From: Bacteroidales bacterium
GTDB lineage: Bacteria > Bacteroidota > Bacteroidia > Bacteroidales > TTA-H9
Assembly (NCBI GenBank): GCA_028689615.1
Contig: JAQVCV010000004.1
Span: 54,756 to 118,755, forward strand
Direction of reading: 5' to 3'
DNA: 64,000 bases
Shown: positions 57,630 through 64,000 of the stretch, one piece after another
How positions within the stretch are numbered: the stretch's first letter is position 1
How the letters are laid out: every line of letters starts with the position of its first letter
Notes under the pieces: model-generated
What the model was told of the DNA's origin: nothing
The model's input: the letters and a program-made list of their open reading frames with translations, nothing else
The model's database searches: none
Program-made: the position numbers and the translations under genes

Positions 57630-57755
57630 TAAAAAAAGTATTAAAGGTTAATTAACTGGGCAAACTTACAAACAAGATGGAGCTTTGGCTGTTAATGGCT
57701 TGTTAATGGCGGTGTTAATGTTCTGTTAACATTATAAAAACAGAGCATATAAGTT

Positions 57756-57763
57756 TACTTTTG
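57756..57763 (+). promoter_or_regulatory. -7 box before the RprX-like kinase
   Basis: TACTTTTG fits TAnnTTTG and lies 26 bases before the GTG start. No clear -33. Nothing else was seen in the 160-base divergent gap. Confidence 0.4.
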
Positions 57764-57789
57764 TTTCTGTTTTAGTAAAATATCTGTAC

Positions 57790-59076
57790 GTGAAGCTTTT
57801 TTGGTTCAAAATCATTGTTTTAGTGGCCTCTTTTTCTCTGGCTGGCATCATCATCACCCAGGTTTACTGGGTACAAAATGCCTGGATGCTAAAAGAAGAG
57901 CAATTTAACAGCCGCGTGAAGGTGGCCTTGAAAACTGTTGTTAACCGGCTGTTTAAACACACATCTGATTCAACAAATCCCTTTGCTCCGGGCAATTGTT
58001 CGAGTAGCTGTGCCGCTGCTGATACTGTGAAACACGGATTGGTTATCAATCAACGTCTTTTGCACGATTTCCTTCACGACGAGTTTAAATGCATGGATGT
58101 TGATCGCGGGTTTTATTATGCCGTGTACTCTGCTAACGACTCTCTTGCATTGTTTGGCCAACCGGGTCCCTATTTCAACCAAATTGCCGCGTCGCCACAC
58201 TCGGTTTCTTTATCCTGTTTACACGAAGCTCAGGTTTTTTATCTTGGGGTGTATTTTCCTGGCAAGACGGGTTTTATATTCAACCAGTTGCTTGGCTGGA
58301 TACTTCTTTCAGCTTTGTTTACGGCTGTGGTCATCCTCTCTTTTGCATCAACTGTAATTGCGTTTCTTCGACAAAGAAAACTTTCTGAATTGAAGGCCGA
58401 CTTCGTAAACAACATGACCCACGAATTGCGAACCCCTGTATCGGCCATATCGCTTGCGAGCGAAATGCTTCTAAAACCCGTTGTGATGGCCGACAGCGAC
58501 AAGGTAGAACGATACGCCAGCCTCATTTTTGATCAGAACAACCGCATGAAAAGTCTTGTTGAACACGTACTTCAGGTTTCTTCCTTTGACCGTCATGAAT
58601 ACCAGATTAATCGCTCCGAGCTGAACTTGCACGATCTTATCGACGACATCGTAGCTTCGTTTAGTCTTGTTGTTGAGGAGCGAGGGGGGGCGTTGGTGTT
58701 CATTCCGGGAGCTTCTTCCATGCAAATTGTTGCTGACAAGCTTTACTTGACCAACATTCTTAGCAGTCTGGTTGACAATGCGATTAAATACTCTCCTGAT
58801 ATTTTGAGTATTACCATTTCAACTCGTTCTGATTCCAGCGGGATTTATATTTCGGTAACCGACAAAGGATTGGGAATGAATAACAATCAGCGGAGAATGG
58901 TTTTTCAAAAATTTTATAGGGTTTCAACGGGCAACCGTCACAATGTGAAAGGATACGGCCTGGGCTTGTACAATGCTATGGTTTTGGCCAAAGCTCACGG
59001 AGGAACTCTTACTGTCTCAAGTGAGCCCGGCAAGGGTTCTACTTTTACCCTCTTTTTGCCTTTTGTTTTGTCTTAA
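57790..59076 (+). CDS. Membrane sensor histidine kinase (RprX-like)
   Basis: A 428-residue kinase starting at a GTG. Two membrane helices (about 5-25 and 165-190) flank a periplasmic sensor (about 26-164) that contains a cysteine-rich segment (CSSSCAA near 70). The cytoplasmic part has HisKA with NNMTHELRTPVSAISLASEML and HATPase_c with VDNAIKYS, DKGLGM and GYGLGLYNA. The N-terminal QVYWVQNAWMLKEEQFN resembles RprX-type kinases of Bacteroides. It is followed nine bases later by its response regulator. Confidence 0.92.
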   Translation: MKLFWFKIIVLVASFSLAGIIITQVYWVQNAWMLKEEQFNSRVKVALKTVVNRLFKHTSDSTNPFAPGNCSSSCAAADTVKHGLVINQRLLHDFLHDEFKCMDVDRGFYYAVYSANDSLALFGQPGPYFNQIAASPHSVSLSCLHEAQVFYLGVYFPGKTGFIFNQLLGWILLSALFTAVVILSFASTVIAFLRQRKLSELKADFVNNMTHELRTPVSAISLASEMLLKPVVMADSDKVERYASLIFDQNNRMKSLVEHVLQVSSFDRHEYQINRSELNLHDLIDDIVASFSLVVEERGGALVFIPGASSMQIVADKLYLTNILSSLVDNAIKYSPDILSITISTRSDSSGIYISVTDKGLGMNNNQRRMVFQKFYRVSTGNRHNVKGYGLGLYNAMVLAKAHGGTLTVSSEPGKGSTFTLFLPFVLS

Positions 59077-59084
59077 ATTAAATA

Positions 59085-59798
59085 ATGATTCTGCATATGA
59101 TACAGCAACCTTCTTTACTTCTTGTTGAGGACGATCCTGCATTGGGATTGGTAATCAGTGATTTTTTGCAAATGGCGGGGTTCGATGTTGTATTGGCTGC
59201 TGAAGGTTTTCAGGCTAAGGATCTTTTACAAAACCGTACTTTTGATTTATGCATTCTGGATGTTATGCTTCCAGGCATCGATGGTTTTGAATTAGCTCGA
59301 TTTATTCGGACAATCAATGCTGTTGTTCCAATCATTTTCCTGACAGCACGCTCGTTGCCTGGTGATAGAATCGAGGGTTTTCGACTTGGATGCGATGATT
59401 ACATCGTTAAACCATTCAACAGCGAAGAGTTGATTTTAAGGATTAAAGCCCTTTTGAAGCGATGTGGTATTGTGTCGGGTAATGCTAAGCCCGAAAAGTT
59501 GATTCATCGCATTGGTAAATATGAATTTAACCCGCATGAACTTACACTTGACGGACCTGGCGGCCGAATTTCGTTAACTCGCAGGGAATGTGAGTTGCTT
59601 AGTTTCTTTAACGAGCACAGAAACCAGTTGGTTCCACGTGATGTGATTCAAAAGGCAGTTTGGGGAAACGACGACTATTTCATAGGGCGCAGTATGGATG
59701 TTTTTATCACACGTTTGCGCAAATACCTGAAGGAGGATGACGGTATAGCCATTGTCAACAGCCACGGGAATGGCTTCAAACTTACAGTTTCAGATTGA
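59085..59798 (+). CDS. OmpR/PhoB-family response regulator (RprY-like)
   Basis: A 237-residue regulator: receiver domain (about 9-125) with LLLVEDDPAL, acceptor Asp in CILDVMLPGIDG, and the Lys of DDYIVKPFN; then a winged-helix DNA-binding domain (about 140-235) with LTRRECELLSFFNEHRNQLVPRDVI and VFITRLRKYLKEDDGI. Start at 59085; a second ATG four codons later (MIQQPSLLLV) is equally plausible. Paired with the upstream kinase. Confidence 0.93.
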   Translation: MILHMIQQPSLLLVEDDPALGLVISDFLQMAGFDVVLAAEGFQAKDLLQNRTFDLCILDVMLPGIDGFELARFIRTINAVVPIIFLTARSLPGDRIEGFRLGCDDYIVKPFNSEELILRIKALLKRCGIVSGNAKPEKLIHRIGKYEFNPHELTLDGPGGRISLTRRECELLSFFNEHRNQLVPRDVIQKAVWGNDDYFIGRSMDVFITRLRKYLKEDDGIAIVNSHGNGFKLTVSD

Positions 59799-59871
59799 TC
59801 CTTAGTTGTGTTTAGAACACTTTTAACAAGGAACTGTTAGTTGTTTAGTAATACTATAAAAGAATGGCTCA

Positions 59872-60567
59872 ATGGCTGTATTCACAAATTTAGGGAAATG
59901 CGACACCTGTCGGAGTCGGTCGTTTATTTTTGATTTGATTAGTGAGCAAGATCGCGATCTGCTTAATCGGTCAAAACAGGAGGTGAGTTTTAATGCTGGT
60001 GAAATTATTTTTAAACAAGGTGCTATGCTCACGCATATCGTTTGCGTTACTTCTGGTCTGGCGAAAATTTACTTCGAGGGGGTTGATAGGAAAAATTTGA
60101 TTCTACGCCTTGTGAAGCCTTCCGAATTGGTAGGAGGGCCGGGAATGTTTGTTGATCAGCGCCACCACTATTCTCTCGGAGCTGTTGAAGATACTCTGGT
60201 TTGCTTCATTGAGTTAGGCCTTTACCGAGAATTGGTTTTCAGGAATAAACCTCTGGCACACGAGGTTATGGCTCGCGAAAGTCAACATCGCATCGAGTTG
60301 TATGAAAAGTTGGTAAACCTTACCCAGAAGCAAATGCCCGGACGTGTTGCTGAAGCACTTTTGTATCTTTCAAAGCAAGTTTACAATTCAAGCAAATTTC
60401 TTTGCACTATTTCCCGTCAGGAGCTTGCCGATCTTACTGCGATGTCGAAGGAGAGTGCCATAAGGATTTTAAAAGATTTCAAAGAAAACAATCTGGTTAG
60501 CATCGAGGGAAATCAAGTTGAATTACTTGATGTAGAGGGTCTTATGAGTGTTTCGGCCAGAGGATAA
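59872..60567 (+). CDS. Crp/Fnr-family transcriptional regulator
   Basis: A 231-residue regulator: cyclic-nucleotide-type sensor barrel (about 25-135; FNAGEIIFKQGAMLTHIVCVTSGLAKIY), dimer helix, and a winged-helix DNA-binding domain (about 155-225) with the recognition helix region SRQELADLTAMSKESAIRILKDF. A short Cys-containing N-terminus (GKCDTCRSR, Cys9 and Cys12) recalls the FNR cluster-binding region, but classical FNR has four cysteines; only two are seen here, so iron-sulphur sensing is doubtful. Three FNR-like sites lie just downstream, before the cytochrome gene, which makes that operon its likely target. Confidence 0.93.
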   Translation: MAVFTNLGKCDTCRSRSFIFDLISEQDRDLLNRSKQEVSFNAGEIIFKQGAMLTHIVCVTSGLAKIYFEGVDRKNLILRLVKPSELVGGPGMFVDQRHHYSLGAVEDTLVCFIELGLYRELVFRNKPLAHEVMARESQHRIELYEKLVNLTQKQMPGRVAEALLYLSKQVYNSSKFLCTISRQELADLTAMSKESAIRILKDFKENNLVSIEGNQVELLDVEGLMSVSARG

Positions 60568-60588
60568 CTGTTTTTTTGTCGGTTGGCG

Positions 60589-60645
60589 TTGATATTTGTC
60601 AATCAAAATGCCTGATTTTGTCAACCTGGTTCTGATAAAAGTCAA
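60589..60645. promoter_or_regulatory. Three FNR-like operators
   Basis: Three related imperfect dyads occur at about 20-23-base steps. TTGATATTTGTCAA (60589-60602) fits TTGAT-N4-ATCAA with one mismatch. CTGATTTTGTCAA (60612-60624) has a 3-base spacer. CTGATAAAAGTCAA (60632-60645) fits with two mismatches. They lie 32-112 bases upstream of the predicted -7 box, on about the same face of the helix, as expected for an activator. The Crp/Fnr gene ends 21 bases before the first. Confidence 0.65.
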
Positions 60646-60676
60646 CCTGATAGGGTATAAATGTCATATGTATAAG

Positions 60677-60708
60677 TGTGAATATGAATTGATGTCGCAG
60701 TAAGTTTG
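60677..60708 (+). promoter_or_regulatory. Promoter of the cytochrome operon
   Basis: TGTG (three of four -33 bases) at 60677-60680, a 20-base spacer, and TAAGTTTG at 60701-60708. The start codon is 30 bases after the -7 box. Confidence 0.65.
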
Positions 60709-60738
60709 CATCATTGAAAAACCAAATATCATTCACAC

Positions 60739-61770
60739 ATGAAAAAGATATCGTTCATAACCGGAATAGCTGCCTTAGCAGCTATCGCTTCTGTTAATTT
60801 AACCAGTTGTACAAAAGAAGGTCCAGCCGGAAAAGACGGCGAGGATGGCATCGATGGCGCCAATGGTACAGCCACCTGCATTCAATGCCACGACAACACC
60901 GAGGAGTTGTTTGCAAAACAAAACCAATGGGCAGCATCAACACATGCCACCGGAGGTAATTATGCCCGTAATACGGTAGGGTGCGCTGATTGCCACACCA
61001 GCCAGGGTTTCCGTGAAACCATTGCCACGGGTCAGCCTGTTGCGGATGTGATTTCCAATCCGAATCCTATTAACTGTTACACCTGTCACGAAATCCACAA
61101 AACCTATACCCCTACCGATTGGGCTCTTACCACTACTGCCCCAGTTTCTTTGATGCTGAGTGGCGAAACTGTTGACTTTGGTACGGGTAATTTGTGCGCC
61201 AACTGCCACCAAAGCCGCCCAATCGACGCTGCTGTTATGCCGGTAGTGGGTGGTCCTGACATTACCCTGACTGCGGCCAACAAACGTTTTGGTTCTCATC
61301 ATGGCCCACAGGCCAACATCATTGGTGGTATAGGGAAAGGTCTTTATGAGGTTGGTGCAGGCTATATCAACTCTGCTCATAGTTTTATCGAGAATGGTTG
61401 TGTTAGTTGTCATTTGGTTGAGGGCTATGGCAATCAGGCAGGGGGGCATGTTATGAATATTAAGTATGGAACAAGCTACATTACCGCTGGCTGCACAGGA
61501 TCAGGATGTCACGATGCTGCTGCTGTGAAACAGGAGTTGACCGATTACCAGGCTGAAATTCAAAGTCTCCTCGATCAGATAAAGGCAAAACTTATCGAGA
61601 AGGGAATTGCCAACGAAGGCGATCTTTATACCAAGCCCGGTACTTATTCTGCTGATGTTGTGGGCGCATTCCTCAACCATCAGTCGGTTACCGAAGATAA
61701 GAGTCTTGGAGTTCATAATCCAAGGTATGTGAAGAGACTGCTCGAGAATTCTCTGGCTTCTTTGAACTAG
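60739..61770 (+). CDS. Multiheme c-type cytochrome lipoprotein (about six hemes)
   Basis: A 343-residue exported lipoprotein: signal peptide with lipobox NLTSC (Cys24), then a collagen-like Gly-X-Y run (residues 28-43, GPAGKDGEDGIDGANG), then the heme domain. Five CXXCH sites are at residues 47-51, 82-86, 113-117, 153-157 and 221-225. A sixth site, CTGSGCH at 252-258, has the longer CX4CH spacing. Several free histidines (HATGG, GSHHGP, SAHSF, GGHVM) can supply distal ligands. The C-terminal 80 residues are helical without heme sites. It is a periplasmic or cell-surface electron carrier; the electron partner is unknown. First of a four-gene plus-strand series. Confidence 0.9.
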   Translation: MKKISFITGIAALAAIASVNLTSCTKEGPAGKDGEDGIDGANGTATCIQCHDNTEELFAKQNQWAASTHATGGNYARNTVGCADCHTSQGFRETIATGQPVADVISNPNPINCYTCHEIHKTYTPTDWALTTTAPVSLMLSGETVDFGTGNLCANCHQSRPIDAAVMPVVGGPDITLTAANKRFGSHHGPQANIIGGIGKGLYEVGAGYINSAHSFIENGCVSCHLVEGYGNQAGGHVMNIKYGTSYITAGCTGSGCHDAAAVKQELTDYQAEIQSLLDQIKAKLIEKGIANEGDLYTKPGTYSADVVGAFLNHQSVTEDKSLGVHNPRYVKRLLENSLASLN

Positions 61771-61783
61771 CTCGTATTGTAAT

Positions 61784-61821
61784 GGGTGGATGGTTTTCAG
61801 GGTGCTGAAAACTTTTCACCC
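61784..61821 (+). other. Intergenic hairpin between the first two cytochrome genes
   Basis: Nested inverted repeats: GTTTTCAG/CTGAAAAC (8 bp, 4-base loop) inside GGGTG/CACCC. It starts 13 bases after the multiheme gene stop and has no clear T run directly after it. It may be a processing or partial-termination site that sets the level of downstream genes. Confidence 0.5.
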
Positions 61822-61868
61822 GTTTCATAAAACTTTTTGTGTTTAAAAAAACATTGAACTTATTGTTT

Positions 61869-62243
61869 ATGAAAAAAACAAGAATACTTCATCTGCTTGC
61901 AATTTTGGCGTTAGTAGCAGGGATGGTATCGTGCGAATACGAATGGGTTGAGCCTGAAGTGGTGGTATTGCCCCAAAAAGTTAGCTTCGCCTCCGATATT
62001 CTTCCTGTATTCAACAAGAGTTGCAATATGTCTGGTTGCCATGCCCAGGGGGCAGTTGCACCCGATTTGTCGGCAGCTAATGCTTTTACGGATTTGATGA
62101 ACAGAGGATTGATTAACACTGAGCAGCCCGCTCAAAGTCCTCTTTACCTGTCGGTTTTCTCTGGCTCGATGAAGAAGTTTAGCACATCTGCCAACAATGC
62201 TCTGATTTTAAAATGGATTGAGCAGGGAGCTCAAAATAATTAA
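61869..62243 (+). CDS. Small lipoprotein with CX4CH heme-binding site
   Basis: A 124-residue lipoprotein. The leader ends in GMVSC (Cys22), and the mature part contains FASDILPVFNKSCNMSGCHAQG, a CX4CH heme site at residues 52-58. It is followed by a cytochrome c-like helix LILKWIEQGAQNN. This resembles the planctomycete-type cytochrome domain seen in many Bacteroidota lipoproteins. The start at 61869 gives a good lipobox; the frame is open ten codons earlier. It follows the multiheme gene by 98 bases and the hairpin, and precedes the DUF5777 gene by 21 bases. Confidence 0.8.
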   Translation: MKKTRILHLLAILALVAGMVSCEYEWVEPEVVVLPQKVSFASDILPVFNKSCNMSGCHAQGAVAPDLSAANAFTDLMNRGLINTEQPAQSPLYLSVFSGSMKKFSTSANNALILKWIEQGAQNN

Positions 62244-62264
62244 CTGTTTAAAAGGAGTTTACTT

Positions 62265-63152
62265 ATGATGCATTATAAAATAAAAACTGCCTTTCTTAGT
62301 TCTCTGCTGCTGTTAAGTCTGGCAGGATTCGGTCAGGAGGATCCGGCTACAGAAGAAACTGATCGTCGTCCGGTCAGATCTTCCTTTGAAAGTGGTATTT
62401 TGATCGATAACCAAACGGTTACAATCCCTACCGCTAACACCTTAGAGATGTTGATTCAGCATAAGTTCGGGTCCATTCAGAATGGCCTTACCGATTTGTA
62501 CGGTATTTATGCCGCCGGGGCCAACGTTCGGATTGGTTTTAACTACAGCATTCGCGATAATCTTATGGTTGGTTTCGGGTCAACTAAAAACAAGAAATTG
62601 CAGGATTTTCAAGTAAAATGGACCTTCTTGAATCAAACCCGCGACAACCACTGGCCGGTCACCCTTACTTTCTACGGCAATATGGCCATTGATGCCCGAG
62701 GTAAAGAAGTTTTTGGAACCAATTACGCCTTTGGCAACCGCCTGAGTTATTTTTCTCAACTGATTATTGCCCGTCGTTTCAACGATTACCTAAGCGTGCA
62801 GGTGGCTCCAAGTTTTACCCATTTCAACTCGGTGGATAAATTGATGGAGCACGACAAAATTGGGCTTTCATTCGCCGGAAGGGTGAAAATAAGCCCCCAG
62901 TCGTCGCTTATGCTTCAATATGATATCCCGTTTAAAATTCAGGCAATTGCCGAAAACATGGAATTTACCAATCCGCCGAAGCCTAATTTTGCTTTTGGTT
63001 GGGAAATTTCCACTTCAACGCATGCTTTCCAAATCTATATGGGAACTGCCGACGGAATTTTAGGCCAGGAAGTTTTGATGAACAACACCAACGATTTCCT
63101 GAATGGCGAGATGATGTTTGGCTTCACAATCACCCGACTGTGGAGTTTTTAA
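62265..63152 (+). CDS. DUF5777-family outer-membrane beta-barrel protein
   Basis: A 295-residue predicted outer-membrane barrel: signal peptide ending GFGQ, then alternating strands rich in aromatic residues, with LEMLIQHKFGSIQNG, IRDNLMVGFGSTKNKK and the C-terminal FGFTITRLWSF. This is the DUF5777 family. Within an operon of cytochromes it may be the barrel through which they reach the cell surface, as in porin-cytochrome conduits, but that is inference. Confidence 0.8.
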   Translation: MMHYKIKTAFLSSLLLLSLAGFGQEDPATEETDRRPVRSSFESGILIDNQTVTIPTANTLEMLIQHKFGSIQNGLTDLYGIYAAGANVRIGFNYSIRDNLMVGFGSTKNKKLQDFQVKWTFLNQTRDNHWPVTLTFYGNMAIDARGKEVFGTNYAFGNRLSYFSQLIIARRFNDYLSVQVAPSFTHFNSVDKLMEHDKIGLSFAGRVKISPQSSLMLQYDIPFKIQAIAENMEFTNPPKPNFAFGWEISTSTHAFQIYMGTADGILGQEVLMNNTNDFLNGEMMFGFTITRLWSF

Positions 63153-63185
63153 TCGCATTAATAAACCCTTAAAAATTAAATATTT

Positions 63186-63605
63186 ATGACGCAACATAAA
63201 ATCGGTACGCTTTTTATCGCAGTATTAGCTTTTGCTGTTCTATCGGCATTTACGCCTCAGGATCAAAAAAAAGGTGGAGCCTGGAACATTCCCGCGAATT
63301 ATAAAAGCATGAAGAACCCAACTAAAGCCAATGATGCCGAATTGCTTAAAATCGGTAAAGGGCTGTATGCCAAACACTGCAAAGCCTGTCACGGAAATAA
63401 CGGACAAGGTGATGGACCTAAGGCTAAGCAGTTGAAAACTTTCCCGGGCGACTTCCTGTCGGCCGAGTTTAAGGCCTATGGCGATGGAGAACTTTTTTAC
63501 ATGTCGTTCGTTGGCCGTGATGAAATGCCCAATTTTGAGAAGAAAATTACTACAGATGAGGATCGTTGGGCAATTGTGAATTATATGCGTTCCATGAAGA
63601 AGTAG
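63186..63605 (+). CDS. Mono-heme cytochrome c
   Basis: A 139-residue class I cytochrome c with an N-terminal signal or anchor (residues 6-22). The heme site CKACH is at 65-69 (LYAKHCKACHGNNGQGDGPK) and the axial Met is in GRDEMPNF (about 113-120). The C-terminal helix DRWAIVNYMRSMKK is typical. It is probably the soluble electron carrier of this locus. A strong terminator follows. Confidence 0.9.
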   Translation: MTQHKIGTLFIAVLAFAVLSAFTPQDQKKGGAWNIPANYKSMKNPTKANDAELLKIGKGLYAKHCKACHGNNGQGDGPKAKQLKTFPGDFLSAEFKAYGDGELFYMSFVGRDEMPNFEKKITTDEDRWAIVNYMRSMKK

Positions 63606-63626
63606 CGTGCTTCTGTTGAATGTTTT

Positions 63627-63667
63627 ACGGCAGTCGTTGGTATGATAATCGAACGACTGCCGTTTTT
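63627..63667 (+). terminator. Terminator of the cytochrome operon
   Basis: A 12-bp perfect stem (ACGGCAGTCGTT/AACGACTGCCGT), a 13-base loop, and five T. It ends 22 bases after the cytochrome c stop begins and precedes the next cytochrome gene by 11 bases. Confidence 0.88.
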
Positions 63668-63678
63668 AAAATCAAATT

Positions 63679-63906
63679 ATGAAAGTGATAAAAGTAATGA
63701 TGTCGGTGCTCTTGCTGATGGGTGGGTTCATCTGTCAGGCACAACCAACAGATGCCAGCAGAACCGAAAACCAGAAATGTCTGGATTGTCACGGTCAGGC
63801 TGTCTATGCTTTTTTCAATCCTGTAGAAGAGAAAACCACCCGCAGGCTGATGGCAACGCAGTTTCGTGTTGATACGTATCCACCCCACCAACGGCATCTT
63901 AGCTGA
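63679..63906 (+). pseudogene. Cytochrome gene fragment, truncated by an inserted element
   Basis: A 75-codon frame: signal peptide (1 to about 22, ending CQAQ), then a heme site CLDCH (34-38), then YAFFNPVEEKTTRRL. The start matches larger Bacteroidota multiheme cytochromes, but the frame ends soon after VDTYPPHQRHLS, without further heme sites. From about 63878 on, the opposite strand codes for the end of a transposase, so the gene seems interrupted and its 3' part lies beyond the window. If so, this copy is non-functional. Confidence 0.6.
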
Positions 63907-64000
63907 CAAGATTTTTATCGATCAGGTGGGGTAAGAGTTTATCGAGTTGAGAAGCTTTGGTGTCGTTGATGTGGTTGATGACATAGGTGAGCCATTTCTG
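63899..64000 (-). mobile_element. 3' end of an IS66-like transposase gene (partial)
   Basis: Read on the minus strand, bases 64000 to 63899 give an open frame of 33 residues and a TAA stop. The residues are QKWLTYVINHINDT then KASQLDKLLPHLIDKNLVS, resembling the C-terminus (LLPH) of IS66-family transposases. The stop is about 20 bases from the apparent edge of the insertion in the cytochrome gene. The rest of the element is outside the window, so the family assignment rests on this short tail. Confidence 0.5.

Noticed and set aside
60937..61449. 170-residue frame on the minus strand
   Set aside because: It is antisense to the six-heme cytochrome, whose heme motifs clearly set the coding strand; the frame has no recognisable domain or start context.

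Overview
The window looks like a piece of a Bacteroidota chromosome, probably of the Bacteroidales/Marinilabiliales type. The evidence is internal. Many upstream regions carry the Bacteroidota -7 box TAnnTTTG, several with a TTTG-like -33 element 19-21 bases upstream, and few genes have a Shine-Dalgarno site. atpD and atpC stand apart from the rest of the ATP synthase genes, and AtpC is only 79 residues long. Lineage families DUF4292, DUF4175 and DUF5777, a DksA homologue without zinc cysteines, and an RprX/RprY-like pair are present. LpxK, LptC and outer-membrane barrels show a Gram-negative envelope. Genus cannot be told from the sequence.

Layout. From 1 to 26.3 kb nearly every gene is on the minus strand: dnaG (cut by the window edge), a PpiD-like foldase, an envelope group (coaX, a FadL-like barrel, a TPR protein, lptC), tRNA-Phe (GAA, on plus), a five-gene signalling operon (three hybrid histidine kinases, CheR, CheB), a lone SnoaL-like lipoprotein on plus, atpD-atpC, ileS-dksA-lspA, and an OlsF-like double acyltransferase. 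At 26.34-26.57 kb transcription switches to plus. There follow a DUF4175 coiled-coil protein, an RsbW-like ATPase, ybeY, mnmG, a methyltransferase, a 1230-residue NtrY-like kinase, a flippase, dut, a TPR protein, a DUF4292 lipoprotein and an EnvC-type protein. Next come a TetR-controlled TolC/HlyD/ABC-2 efflux operon (43.9-50.6 kb), lpxK, a NIF3 protein, a zinc-ribbon coiled-coil protein, dtd, and a small minus-strand group (thioesterase, OsmC, Cys-rich protein).

The last 6 kb are respiratory or regulatory: an RprXY-like two-component pair, a Crp/Fnr regulator, and a run of periplasmic or outer-membrane genes (six-heme lipoprotein, CX4CH lipoprotein, DUF5777 barrel, mono-heme cytochrome c). 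Three FNR-like operators lie between the regulator and the first cytochrome. A further cytochrome gene is cut short at the window end by what looks like the end of an IS66-type element.

The most notable signals are: (1) three parS-like ParB sites, one a perfect 16-mer, around mnmG and close to the strand switch, suggesting an origin-proximal partition region; (2) an IleRS whose HIGH motif is rearranged to GIHH, a form associated with mupirocin hyper-resistance; (3) the Crp/Fnr-linked cytochrome/beta-barrel locus; (4) a chemotaxis-like CheB/CheR operon built on hybrid kinases with no CheA, CheW or receptor gene next to it. All calls come from reading the sequence; no database search was run.
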